This document shows, piece after piece, positions 49,013 to 57,921 of a stretch of 64,000 bases of DNA. Every line of letters starts with the position of its first letter. Positions within the stretch are counted from its first letter, which is position 1. The notes under the pieces are model-generated. The model ran no database searches. It saw nothing but the letters and a program-made list of their open reading frames with translations, and was not told the DNA's origin. Source of the DNA: a virus; IMG/VR virus record IMGVR_UViG_3300008627_000683, positions 1 to 64,000 of that record, one strand, 5' to 3'. A program made the position numbers and the translations under genes.

Positions 49013-50452
49013 TTAGGCATTATAATCACAGTTGCTACAAGCAGAGGCACACATATTTAAATTACCACAATCACCGTAGTCGGCATTTAGAGTCTGTAGA
49101 AACCTATTCTCTGTTGTATTTGGAGTCCATGTATTTGCTATTGTGTCAAAAAATCCTGTTTTGAATACTTCTTCTATACCACCATATTTTAGAGCATTGT
49201 TAGCATCGTTTTTAAAACCAAAAGTTAATAACAATTCTCTCAGATCGTAAGTGTACTCATTTGCAATTCTTGTGTGATTATGACCCATCATACAACACGG
49301 ATAAACAAAGCCGTCTGCTGTAATAAAAACTTTAGATTCTGTTACAGCCATGCAATTTATTTTTCTATTACTGTGCTTTTTACTCGATGGTAAACCTCTC
49401 AGAACTTTATTGACATCAACGTTGTCATATTCTTCAATATTGGTCACTTTCCATAGCGAATCTTTAACCCAAATAAATTTTTCTGCTTCTTCTTCCCATG
49501 ATTTATTTTGACTAACATATTTTTCTTGTGCGATTTTTAAAAATGATGTATATTCTTTTATATTAATTTGATCAATTTGGTTATCATCTTCACTAACAAA
49601 CATATGTGCCTTATATTTTTTTGCAATATTGTATACAGGACCCTTTCCGTGTTTTTGGATAGCCTTTTTAAAAAGATCAGACAATGTTTCATTTACTTCA
49701 TAAAGCATTGCATCTAAATATGGATATGATATTTTTATATCTGTTTGTTCTTCATTATTTTTGATGTTTTCTGTTTGATCAGTTAAGTATCTGTCATAAT
49801 CTTCTAAGCCTTCCGCACCTTGAAGTTGACCAACATATTCTCCTTTACTGGTATATACTGGAGTATCTTCTGGCCTATCCGTATTGATAATTTCTATTTT
49901 TGCAAAATTATATTCTTTGGCAAGTTCTTTAACATCTTCAAATTGATGTTGATTATGTTTAAAAAGTATAAACTGTAAAATAGCATTTCCACCTGCGTCT
50001 ATAAATGCTTTTGCGTTTTCTAAAACTTTTTTAAGATTTGTGTTTTGTCTATAATAAGAATGTACTTCTTGCGTTGTGCCATCTACTGCAAACCATATTT
50101 TCATATTTTTATACTTTGCAAAATTTGCCCAATAATCAGTACTATGCATTCCGCCGTTGGTATTAATTTCAATTATAATATCATTATTACAGGAATAAAG
50201 ATAATCTACCATTTGAGGTAGATTAGGATTTACTTGGGCGTCTCCAACATTTCCACAAAATATAACACGTTCTAAGTTGGATACCAGTTTTGATGTTAAT
50301 AAAAATTTAAACTCATCTAGCGACATGTGTTTTTGATAGGTGCCTGCTAGTTCTCCATATCCATAATATGCTCTACTACAGGCAGGGCATGCCGCGTTAC
50401 ACTTTTCGGTTATTTCAATTTGTACACTAGTAATATCTTTATATCTATACAT
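49013..50452 (-). CDS. Radical SAM protein with C-terminal Cys cluster, 479 aa
   Basis: CNAACPAC (near residue 19) is the radical SAM motif. A second Cys-rich region includes YPCCMMGHNH and a terminal CGNLNMCASACSNC, a SPASM/twitch-like cluster. The first 75 bases of the open frame are excluded: the start at 50452 gives an 8-base overlap with the exonuclease gene and the family-typical short N-terminus. Substrate unknown; third radical SAM protein of the window. Confidence 0.82.
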   Translation of the reverse strand: MYRYKDITSVQIEITEKCNAACPACSRAYYGYGELAGTYQKHMSLDEFKFLLTSKLVSNLERVIFCGNVGDAQVNPNLPQMVDYLYSCNNDIIIEINTNGGMHSTDYWANFAKYKNMKIWFAVDGTTQEVHSYYRQNTNLKKVLENAKAFIDAGGNAILQFILFKHNQHQFEDVKELAKEYNFAKIEIINTDRPEDTPVYTSKGEYVGQLQGAEGLEDYDRYLTDQTENIKNNEEQTDIKISYPYLDAMLYEVNETLSDLFKKAIQKHGKGPVYNIAKKYKAHMFVSEDDNQIDQINIKEYTSFLKIAQEKYVSQNKSWEEEAEKFIWVKDSLWKVTNIEEYDNVDVNKVLRGLPSSKKHSNRKINCMAVTESKVFITADGFVYPCCMMGHNHTRIANEYTYDLRELLLTFGFKNDANNALKYGGIEEVFKTGFFDTIANTWTPNTTENRFLQTLNADYGDCGNLNMCASACSNCDYNA

Positions 50453-51131
50453 CCAAATTATAATATTGAGCAACGCGTCTGTTCCATTCGTTAGCTGCGT
50501 TCTCAAACTCCTTGCCTTCGATAACAAACTCTTGATAATTTAAGTCTTTAGAGCACATTAACACAACCCCGGTTTTAATGTCTGTACCAAACATTTCATT
50601 GTGTGCTTGTGCGTATGCGGCTAACTGGCAAAAATAGTTGCTAATCCATTCTTTTTTCTTAGGTTTATTAGTTTGCTTAAAGTCAAGTATTGCTAAGTTA
50701 CCTTTCCAAAGTCCTACACAATCTGTTGTGCCTGCGTATAATCCTTCATAGTATAGCGAGACTTCTGTACCATATATTTCGCTAACTTTCCTAAGTCCTT
50801 CGGCAATAATAACATTTGACATGTTGTATGCTTTTTGGTGTATGACATTACTGCCAACTTTGCGTTCATGGCTCTCAATATATAATTCTAAATTTTTATG
50901 CATTAGTGTGCCGACATTTGCGGCTTCTGTACTAATTTGCTGTGCTTGCGTTTCGCCAACACGCTTTTTCCAGTTTGCTAATGCTTCTCTTTCTTGTTGG
51001 GATTTAGTCGCGTCTAATATAGTTGTAACGCTAGGAACTGCTGATCCATCAGGTAATTGATACTTGCGTTTTCTATCTATAGTCGTAACACGTTTTAATT
51101 CGTTGTAATCGTATTTTTCCAGTAATATCAT
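50445..51131 (-). CDS. PD-(D/E)XK exonuclease (MGME1-like), 228 aa
   Basis: The nuclease core is visible: HKNLELYIE in the first helix, TTDCVGLWKGNLAILDFKQT (D ... D-x-K) and a following helix FCQLAAYAQAHNEMFG. This matches the MGME1/Cas4-related exonucleases of marine T4-like phages, which act on DNA ends during replication or recombination. A consensus sigma-70 promoter precedes it. Confidence 0.82.
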   Translation of the reverse strand: MILLEKYDYNELKRVTTIDRKRKYQLPDGSAVPSVTTILDATKSQQEREALANWKKRVGETQAQQISTEAANVGTLMHKNLELYIESHERKVGSNVIHQKAYNMSNVIIAEGLRKVSEIYGTEVSLYYEGLYAGTTDCVGLWKGNLAILDFKQTNKPKKKEWISNYFCQLAAYAQAHNEMFGTDIKTGVVLMCSKDLNYQEFVIEGKEFENAANEWNRRVAQYYNLDV

Positions 51132-51137
51132 GTATAT

Positions 51138-51166
51138 ATTATAATTGATTTAAATTTAGATGTCAA
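51138..51166 (-). promoter_or_regulatory. Consensus sigma-70 promoter
   Basis: TTGACA (51166-51161) and TATAAT (51143-51138), both exact, spacer 17 bases. It drives the exonuclease and radical SAM genes; the leader is very short. Confidence 0.8.
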
Positions 51167-51179
51167 GATTTATTCCGCA

Positions 51180-53060
51180 TTAACCTATACGTCTGGCTGG
51201 ATTATTCACCGTAAAAGAAGTATTACCAACTGTGACACTTACTGCTGGCTCATACCCATCACCTGGTTTTGGAAAACGGTAGTGTCCACGATTGCCATTG
51301 TTAAATCCTGTAAATACACCAGTATCTCCGCCCACAATAACAGTTGTTTTGGCATATTTGGAAGGCAACACTACAACAAGCTTATTATCTTTTTCAGATT
51401 TTGGTTTCCAAACTGCTCCAGCTCCCAAAGCACTGAATGAATGAATCCCTATAAAAGTTGTAATAGATCCGCCGTTGCCGCCGTCCTTGTCGCCGACTGA
51501 AGCCCAAGCACTTGCTTTATCATGATTCAAAGTAATATTACCGGCAGTAACTGTCACTGACGATAACTTACTAGTGACTGGCCAACTAGATACATTGTGA
51601 TGTAACCAAGATGCACCGACCATACCACTTGATTGTGATGATGTTGTCGATCCGCCCGGTGCAGGCCAAGTAACTTTAATTAAGTTAGATCTTTCGTTAA
51701 CATTTCTTTCGCTTCCCCGCGCTAAACCAGATACCATAAAATAGAGTGTTTCTCCTGTGCTTGGAGACCAAGACGCCAATGGCGGCTGTTTTATATGGTC
51801 ACCATTTACGGCTTTTCGTGATTTAGTTACTTGTCCCGGGCGCATCCATTCCCACGTGGCTGCATACCAATGGCCACTTAAATTAACAAATACCCATGGA
51901 TTTGCGGCGACCGGTACACCATTAATAGTGACAGTGCCTCCGACGGGGATCTCGTCTATCAACGAGCCACCAGTTAACAGTTTTCCTGTTGGACTAAATG
52001 TTGTTACGTTAGATACATCTTGGACTGTGCCATCTCCACTGTTTATAATGCCAGGCACTCTTGCGAAATCATTATCTACTTCCGTACGGAATAAACCAAT
52101 TCCTGATAATTGTCCCATTGAATTATCAATGTTTCCTGCCATAGTATTGATTAAACCCATTACTGCGTTAAGGGCACCATTCGTATCGCCTGGATCTGCA
52201 AAGTCGTATGATCCGCCGCTTATATCTGTATTTAAATCTTCATACAGGTAATTCTCTGTTCCCATTGCTTGGCCGGCAGGTCTCATTACTACTTGTCCAT
52301 TTCCTTTATCACCTAAGCCAAAAAAGTTTATCTTTGTTTGTGGGTGTATTGGCTCAGTTAATCCTTCGACTGGCGCAAGGACTCCACTAGTACTTTGTGT
52401 TAAAGCTTCGCCTGACCTTTCTTTAGGCCCCACTGGCCCCATTTGGTCAGGTTTGCCTATAACTAGTGTATCATCTATTATTGAGATATGATCTAATATC
52501 GTATTATTCCAATTAATTACCCATTTAATAGGTTCAGTTACTCTTGCATCAAACCAATTTCCAGGATGTATTTGGTATCCTAGTTTTCGAAAATGAGTAA
52601 GAACAGCATTAATTTGTTTGTGTCTTTGGAAAATCTGTGGTTCTTTTTCTTTTATAGCGGCCATAAGTTCTGGCATTGTCATATCTTGGGCATCAGGAAT
52701 CTCCATAATGGAAGTGAAAGGATCACCTGTCCATGCCGCGCCATATTGAAATATTTCTTCAAGTAAAAACCAATGGCCATATGTATACTTGCCAGCCATC
52801 ACTGGGCCAGTATCTACTACTGCCCTAACATTTCCTGCTTCTGACGATGTTTTAAGAACTTGATTAATGAACTGTACTTCTTGCTTTACAGATGCATCGC
52901 CTAATATTGTTCTACTGCGTAACGTAGTCGCAGGCGGTGTTTCAGTATTATCTCCAGTAGTACCTACAGCCGGATCATATGTATACCGTATAGTTGTAGG
53001 AGTTCCATACGCTCCGGTTGAGACTTCATCAGTATCATCAGTATTATTATCGTCAGTCAT
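51180..53060 (-). CDS. Predicted virion/tail protein, 626 aa
   Basis: An acidic N-terminus (MTDDNNTDDTDEVSTG) precedes a domain with EEIFQYGAAWTGDPF and the strand-rich, Gly/Thr/Val-rich remainder (for example VSVTVGNTSFTVNNPARRIG at the end) typical of tail or fibre components. No enzymatic motif. A late promoter 5 bases from the ATG supports virion function. Confidence 0.6.
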   Translation of the reverse strand: MTDDNNTDDTDEVSTGAYGTPTTIRYTYDPAVGTTGDNTETPPATTLRSRTILGDASVKQEVQFINQVLKTSSEAGNVRAVVDTGPVMAGKYTYGHWFLLEEIFQYGAAWTGDPFTSIMEIPDAQDMTMPELMAAIKEKEPQIFQRHKQINAVLTHFRKLGYQIHPGNWFDARVTEPIKWVINWNNTILDHISIIDDTLVIGKPDQMGPVGPKERSGEALTQSTSGVLAPVEGLTEPIHPQTKINFFGLGDKGNGQVVMRPAGQAMGTENYLYEDLNTDISGGSYDFADPGDTNGALNAVMGLINTMAGNIDNSMGQLSGIGLFRTEVDNDFARVPGIINSGDGTVQDVSNVTTFSPTGKLLTGGSLIDEIPVGGTVTINGVPVAANPWVFVNLSGHWYAATWEWMRPGQVTKSRKAVNGDHIKQPPLASWSPSTGETLYFMVSGLARGSERNVNERSNLIKVTWPAPGGSTTSSQSSGMVGASWLHHNVSSWPVTSKLSSVTVTAGNITLNHDKASAWASVGDKDGGNGGSITTFIGIHSFSALGAGAVWKPKSEKDNKLVVVLPSKYAKTTVIVGGDTGVFTGFNNGNRGHYRFPKPGDGYEPAVSVTVGNTSFTVNNPARRIG

Positions 53061-53065
53061 AATAA

Positions 53066-53073
53066 TATTTATA
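53066..53073 (-). promoter_or_regulatory. T4-type late promoter TATAAATA
   Basis: Minus-strand octamer 5 bases before the ATG at 53060; it lies at the 3' end of the upstream gene. Confidence 0.65.
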
Positions 53074-53620
53074 ATAGTTTTAGTTTTGTAAGATACAACT
53101 GTAAATCTTTATCATTAACACCTTTAACAGTGCTAGCTGCCTTATGTAAAGCTACTCCAGAATTATCTCCTCGTTTTTTATATTGTATATAATACTTTGC
53201 CGCCAACTTATATGCCTTATTTTTTATTGCTGTCATTAGTTTACCTTCATCAAGTTCCAATTCAGCATATTTGTTATTCATTACCGCAGGCTTTAATTTA
53301 AACCCTGGGTCTGGTATAATTATTTCATATTTGTCTGTAGTTTTTGTTGATGTTTCTTTAGGCATACCATCTTTTTTTAATTGTTGAAAACTGTTTTTAC
53401 TTAATTGTTTTACCCAATTTTTTTGTTTCTTACCTTTGGGATTAGTCCAAATCAATTGAAATATTTTCTTTTTAGTAGCTCCAGCTCCCAGGCGATACTC
53501 TCTTTCTTCTCCTTCATCAAGTCCATGCCATTCTTTAAATGTTTTAACACCCATTGCGTTTTGCACAGTTCTAAACAGTGTTAAAGCATCTTTACTATTA
53601 GCAAATTCGAAAAGTCTCAT
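53069..53620 (-). CDS. Predicted packaged protein with leader, 183 aa
   Basis: The start at 53620 gives MRLFEFANSKDALTLFRT, matching the shared leader, and overlaps the previous stop as TAATG; the longer frame with six extra residues is rejected. The body is lysine-rich with a WTNPKGKKQKNWVKQL segment. No L-x-E site follows the leader core. Function unknown. Confidence 0.58.
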   Translation of the reverse strand: MRLFEFANSKDALTLFRTVQNAMGVKTFKEWHGLDEGEEREYRLGAGATKKKIFQLIWTNPKGKKQKNWVKQLSKNSFQQLKKDGMPKETSTKTTDKYEIIIPDPGFKLKPAVMNNKYAELELDEGKLMTAIKNKAYKLAAKYYIQYKKRGDNSGVALHKAASTVKGVNDKDLQLYLTKLKLL

Positions 53621-53985
53621 TACCAAGAAATTTCCCAATAAAATGTATCATTTGTTGTGGTGTTTTTCTTTCTAACAATTGTGTACTTTTTATTGGTAAA
53701 ATGACTCATTACTTCTGACATTTGTTCAGATCGTAGTGTGCTTTCTGTATTACCTTTCCATACACTATAAAACGCTTCACCTGTTGCGTCATCATTTGTC
53801 ATTGGGCTACCTGTAACTACTGTGCCATTAATAGTAACTGTGGTTGTATCAGTTGCCGTTGTTGACAAAGCGTTACTAGCAACAGCGGCTAATACACGTA
53901 ATTCTAGTATTAATATTTCTTGAGCAATTAACTGATTATCTTGTCCGCGATCTCTTGCGTGGGATGCCGTTGGAAAATATGCCAT
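53620..53985 (-). CDS. Hypothetical virion-type protein, 121 aa
   Basis: Starts MAYFPTASHARDRGQDNQLI, with a Thr-rich middle (STTATDTTTVTINGTVVTG) and a strand-rich end. Similar small proteins are found near structural genes of marine T4-like phages. Coupled to its neighbour by TAATG. Confidence 0.6.
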   Translation of the reverse strand: MAYFPTASHARDRGQDNQLIAQEILILELRVLAAVASNALSTTATDTTTVTINGTVVTGSPMTNDDATGEAFYSVWKGNTESTLRSEQMSEVMSHFTNKKYTIVRKKNTTTNDTFYWEISW

Positions 53986-53988
53986 AAT

Positions 53989-54369
53989 TTATGTTCTCTT
54001 CTTCAATGCTCTTTTAGCCATACTGTCAACTTTGTTTTGACTTGGCTCATCAATATTTGCTTCATCCGAAACATCTACTTCTAATTCTTCTTCTGTGTTT
54101 AATGTAATGAAATCTTTATCGAAGTTTTTAATTAAATTTTGGACTCCGGGGTCCATATCATAAATTTGTTTAAAACCATCAAAATCTATAACATGCCCTA
54201 AGTTTCTCATAGTATGAACTAATTCTACAAAACTTATTTCATTATCACCTATTTCTGCTGAATTATCTGCACTTTTAAGTTCGTGATTTAATACGGTAAT
54301 CAACGCTTCGACCATGTCGTCGTCTACAGGTCCTTGCTCCGTCAAATTTAAAATTTCAGCAAATCGCAT
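53989..54369 (-). CDS. Predicted packaged protein with capsid-targeting-like leader, 126 aa
   Basis: Starts MRFAEILNLTEQGPVDDD; L-T-E/Q is a good gp21-type site. The body is acidic and helical. It is part of the leader-bearing cluster from 53 to 59.5 kb. Function unknown. Confidence 0.6.
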   Translation of the reverse strand: MRFAEILNLTEQGPVDDDMVEALITVLNHELKSADNSAEIGDNEISFVELVHTMRNLGHVIDFDGFKQIYDMDPGVQNLIKNFDKDFITLNTEEELEVDVSDEANIDEPSQNKVDSMAKRALKKRT

Positions 54370-54370
54370 A

Positions 54371-55519
54371 TTACTCGCGCTCTTCTCTTCCTTCTGGCTC
54401 TTCTGCGCCAGCCGCTACATCAGCAGTTGAAAACTCTTCTTCACCTGGAATTTCTTCACCTGGAATTTCTTCAACATCAGCACCCATTTGCTCTACAGGT
54501 TGTTCTTCACCTGTAATGATTCTGCTTGCTTGTGCTAATGTTTCACGTCCTTGTCCATTTGTATCAACCAAATTGTCTAATGTAGGAAGGGCAATGTTAG
54601 CATATGCTTCGCTCATCTCGGAGCCTAATTCATCACGCATTGCATCTAACAATGGTGGTAAATCTTCGTTGCGTAGTTTGCTTAAATCATCAACTGCTTT
54701 TTGTACTCTATCTACAACATCTTTAGATGCTAGTAGTAGTTCTGCTTGGTCTTCTTGACTTTCGTACAATGCGCGTAATCTTTCTGAAATCTCTACCTCT
54801 GTTGATTCTAAGCCAAGTTGTTTCTTTGCTCTTTTATCAATATTTTTTAGTAGTTGCACATTAGCCATGCCTGATCGCATAATGTCATCTAAAATATTAA
54901 TTAGAGGAAGGAATGTTTTAACATATATAGCAGGAACAGACTTGCCATTCATAGCCATTTCAATAGCAGTTTTCGCTCGCACCATGTTTTGACCGCCAAC
55001 TAGAATACGAAGTGCTTGCATACCTTTAGGATCAAATGTATATCTGTCGTCTTTCTCTTTCTTTTCTGAAATTTCTTCTTCATTTACATCTTCCGGACAA
55101 GGTTTCTTTTTCTTCATCTTACCTGCCGCTTCTTTTACTTTTGCTTTCTTTTTGCCTGGTCTTGCTTTCTTTTTGCCTGGTCCTGCACCAAATCCAGCAT
55201 CGGCAGTACTGCCTTGGTTTGGAATTTTTTCTGCATCTGCGGCCTTTTCATTTTCAGGACTAAATTCTAACAACTCTTCAATATGCTTTTCTAAATTTTC
55301 TTTAATAAAGATCTTTGCTAGATATGATTTTGAGTTATGCAAATTGTGCCTATCTTCTGATAAGCGTTGCTTTTTAATCTCTTCATTTACTGTTAGGAGT
55401 AATTTTTGTGTATGATCTAGGTCCAATTTAGTAATGTCTACCTTTACACCAAAGGCATTTTGGACACTATTGCTTAATTCTCCTGCTGTTTGTGTTGTAT
55501 TTAAATCTGTTAAATTCAT
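54371..55519 (-). CDS. Long coiled-coil protein, 382 aa
   Basis: The N-terminus MNLTDLNTTQTAGELSNS is a weak version of the leader. A Lys-rich segment (ARPGKKKAKVKEAAGKMKKK) follows and the last third is acidic, ending EEPEGREERE. Mostly helical; similar proteins occur in marine T4-like phages near internal protein genes. Scaffold or internal protein is possible. Confidence 0.55.
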   Translation of the reverse strand: MNLTDLNTTQTAGELSNSVQNAFGVKVDITKLDLDHTQKLLLTVNEEIKKQRLSEDRHNLHNSKSYLAKIFIKENLEKHIEELLEFSPENEKAADAEKIPNQGSTADAGFGAGPGKKKARPGKKKAKVKEAAGKMKKKKPCPEDVNEEEISEKKEKDDRYTFDPKGMQALRILVGGQNMVRAKTAIEMAMNGKSVPAIYVKTFLPLINILDDIMRSGMANVQLLKNIDKRAKKQLGLESTEVEISERLRALYESQEDQAELLLASKDVVDRVQKAVDDLSKLRNEDLPPLLDAMRDELGSEMSEAYANIALPTLDNLVDTNGQGRETLAQASRIITGEEQPVEQMGADVEEIPGEEIPGEEEFSTADVAAGAEEPEGREERE

Positions 55520-55564
55520 AATATGTTTCCAAATCTGTAATATAAAATAAGTTATTCGTATTTA

Positions 55565-56044
55565 TTAAAAAACGCAATTATAATATAGTTGCGTTAAGTT
55601 GTCTTTTGCCTCTTGGGCATTCCAAACGTAGGTTTTAACTCTAGATTCTATAAAATCTACTTTAAACCAATCGCTTTCTTCAGCATAATACTTAATTTTT
55701 TCTTTGGATATTAATAATTTTTCAACTGCATTGCCATATTTTATATCGCTCTCGAGTACTTGCTTATATTTTACTTGATCACCATTATTATGAAAAACAG
55801 CCAGCATAATAGCAGCCTTTTTTGTGTATATATTTTTCTCGATAATTGAATAACCTTTGTTATATCCTTTCTTAAGAACATATCCATTTTGTGTTTTTCT
55901 AATTCGAATATCGCCTACTTTTATGCCTTTATTAAGTTTTTTAATTTTTAAATAATGTAATCTTCCATGCTTTTCTAACTTCTCCATCATGTCGTCATAC
56001 ATGTCCGAAAAAGTCGCATCGATTTTTTTCTTAGATTGGTTCAT
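55565..56044 (-). CDS. Hypothetical basic protein, 159 aa
   Basis: A lysine-rich, soluble protein (MNQSKKKIDATFSDMYDDMM...) with a strand segment GDIRIRKTQNGYVLKKGYNK. No membrane segment, no catalytic motif and no clear leader. It lies between the coiled-coil and lysozyme genes. Function unknown. Confidence 0.55.
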   Translation of the reverse strand: MNQSKKKIDATFSDMYDDMMEKLEKHGRLHYLKIKKLNKGIKVGDIRIRKTQNGYVLKKGYNKGYSIIEKNIYTKKAAIMLAVFHNNGDQVKYKQVLESDIKYGNAVEKLLISKEKIKYYAEESDWFKVDFIESRVKTYVWNAQEAKDNLTQLYYNCVF

Positions 56045-56080
56045 ACTAATATTTAACCGTATACGGTTGTTTAAAAAATA

Positions 56081-56917
56081 TTATTGGTCAGCAATCATGT
56101 TAACAATTGTTTTACCACGATTACCAACTTGATTGTACCACTTACTATTTTGTAGTTCTTTTGCGGCAGTTTTCCAATCACCTTTTTCGGCCGCCGCGGA
56201 AAATTTTGGCCATGTCTTGTGCCAATTTGGACCCATATTATAAGCCAAATCAACCATCGCTTGTTTGCGTCTTTGGTCCGCTAAATTATAACCAGGTGTT
56301 GTTCTTGCACCCTTTACATGATGCTCAAAGTCTTTGTCAAACATTTCGTCTGCTTGTTGGTCTGTAATGCCTTTGGAAAAGTCTTCGCCAGGCTTAACTA
56401 AGTGTCCATAACCAATTGTGTCCTTGCCAACTGTGTCTTTATAAACTTTTAAGCGTTTGCCTTCGTGATGCTTAATCATACTCTTAAGAGCATTTACATC
56501 ACCAAATTCTTTGTCATATGGATCTTGTTCGATTGTTTGTGTTATTTGTGTTTTTGTTTGTAGATCAGGCTGTGGTGTATTTTGATCAATTGAATGTATG
56601 CCACTTGCCGCCAATGCTCCAGCGGCCGCAACACTGGCCGCAGTTTTTTTGAGATCTTCGTTCAATATATCTTTATATAATGACACTTTTATTTGAGACT
56701 CATCTAGTTTAAAGTTGCGTATATACGCTATCTTACCTTCAACTTTTACACGTTTAAGAATATCCTTCTTAACTAAGCCATCAGCAATCCACTGCTCATG
56801 CTCATTTAGATCTCTTTTAAATACTCTCTTATCAGTGTATTTTAACAGATAATCACTCTCTTGTAAATTAACGTAAACTAAACTTACATTTGGATTCTGT
56901 ATTTGTGCAAATCTCAT
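56081..56917 (-). CDS. T4-type lysozyme (GH24) with N-terminal virion domain, 278 aa
   Basis: Residues about 140-278 form a GH24 lysozyme: IKHHEGKRLKVYKDTVGKDT followed by IGYGH carries catalytic Glu, Asp and Thr, and the C-terminal lobe ends GNRGKTIVNMIADQ. About 140 residues precede it, starting MRFAQIQNPNVSLVYVNL (leader-like, without an L-x-E site), with a domain rich in Lys and a hydrophobic AASVAAAGALAASGIH stretch. The extension suggests a virion-associated or exported enzyme rather than a plain lysis lysozyme. Confidence 0.9.
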   Translation of the reverse strand: MRFAQIQNPNVSLVYVNLQESDYLLKYTDKRVFKRDLNEHEQWIADGLVKKDILKRVKVEGKIAYIRNFKLDESQIKVSLYKDILNEDLKKTAASVAAAGALAASGIHSIDQNTPQPDLQTKTQITQTIEQDPYDKEFGDVNALKSMIKHHEGKRLKVYKDTVGKDTIGYGHLVKPGEDFSKGITDQQADEMFDKDFEHHVKGARTTPGYNLADQRRKQAMVDLAYNMGPNWHKTWPKFSAAAEKGDWKTAAKELQNSKWYNQVGNRGKTIVNMIADQ

Positions 56918-56926
56918 TTCTTTTTC

Positions 56927-57379
56927 CTAATTTATTTTGTTCAACTCATACTGCACCATGTCGCCTTGGTCTTCAACGTATGCGTTATAGCCTAACTGTC
57001 TAGCAAACTTTTGTACCATTCTAGAATAAAGGTTTGTTCTGCTTGGGTTGTCGCCTATATCTCCTTTTTCACCGGAAAAAAATATCATTTCGGGACTACG
57101 TTCTTTAATAAACTTTTTTATAGCGTGTAAAACTGTAGCAAATATTTTATAAGCATCGCCTTCACCTGATACATCTTGACTATGATTTCTATGAAACTCT
57201 ACTTGATATTCCCCGTTCCCTTCATGATTGAACATAATAAGCAGTGGTGTGTCGTCAGGTAAGTTGGCAAATGCTCGCATGCCGCCATGGGGGCCCGGGC
57301 CCTGGAAGCCATCCGTTTCACCTGTCCATGATAGAGGATAAGGTTGGTCAAATGTTTCAAACAGTTCTGCTATTTTCAT
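56927..57379 (-). CDS. Predicted packaged protein with leader, possible GNAT-type fold, 150 aa
   Basis: Starts MKIAELFETFDQPYPLSW; L-F-E/T is a possible cut site. The C-terminal block NPSRTNLYSRMVQKFARQLG followed by YNAYVE resembles the end of acetyltransferase-fold proteins. It sits next to a clearer GNAT gene and overlaps it by 4 bases. Injected modifier of host proteins is a hypothesis, by analogy with T4 Alt. Confidence 0.55.
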   Translation of the reverse strand: MKIAELFETFDQPYPLSWTGETDGFQGPGPHGGMRAFANLPDDTPLLIMFNHEGNGEYQVEFHRNHSQDVSGEGDAYKIFATVLHAIKKFIKERSPEMIFFSGEKGDIGDNPSRTNLYSRMVQKFARQLGYNAYVEDQGDMVQYELNKIN

Positions 57380-57909
57380 TTCTTACCGCCTTTCATGTTA
57401 AAGTTCTCGCTTAGGTATTCGTCTAGAGCATCTTCACCAGTTGGACTAATTGCCCAAGCACCATCGCCACCATAAATTAAACCTGAGCCATCTAGTTCAT
57501 CATATAATCTGCTCATAGCAGGTGTAAGACTGTGTGAATCTTCTTCAAAGTCCATACCTAATTCGTCTGCTGTGGCTATTGCTTTTAACAATAGCATGCC
57601 GCCGTGTCCTTTATTACGAAACTCTGGGAATATTTCTGCAAAGTTACGCACATTATCTTCGTTGCGTGTATGTGTATATTGTCCTGCGTGTTTACCGTCT
57701 ACGTATAAATCTACAGTAAAACCATTTTTTTGTTTGGTTACGCGAAACTGCTTACCGTCAACAAAGCTTTCGTTTGTAAGTAATTTTGGCTTTCCGCTAC
57801 CAAGTCCTAACTTTTTAACATTAGCATATTCGCTTCCAATTGGAGCGTCTTTTGTGGCATTTTGTTTTGTAATAATGCCTACTGCTTCAGTTAATTCTGC
57901 AATTTTCAT
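57376..57909 (-). CDS. GNAT-type acetyltransferase with capsid-targeting-like leader, 177 aa
   Basis: Starts MKIAELTEAVGIITKQNA; L-T-E/A is a strong match to the gp21 site. The acetyl-CoA loop R-N-K-G-H-G-G is in PEFRNKGHGGMLLLKAIATA, followed by the LTPAMSRLYDELDGSGL helix. It would transfer acetyl groups to an unknown acceptor. TATAAATA is 4 bases from the ATG. Confidence 0.7.
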   Translation of the reverse strand: MKIAELTEAVGIITKQNATKDAPIGSEYANVKKLGLGSGKPKLLTNESFVDGKQFRVTKQKNGFTVDLYVDGKHAGQYTHTRNEDNVRNFAEIFPEFRNKGHGGMLLLKAIATADELGMDFEEDSHSLTPAMSRLYDELDGSGLIYGGDGAWAISPTGEDALDEYLSENFNMKGGKK

Positions 57910-57913
57910 ACTG

Positions 57914-57921
57914 TATTTATA
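57914..57921 (-). promoter_or_regulatory. T4-type late promoter TATAAATA
   Basis: Minus-strand octamer just 4 bases before the ATG at 57909 (TATAAATACAGTATG), inside the 3' end of the preceding gene. Confidence 0.68.
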
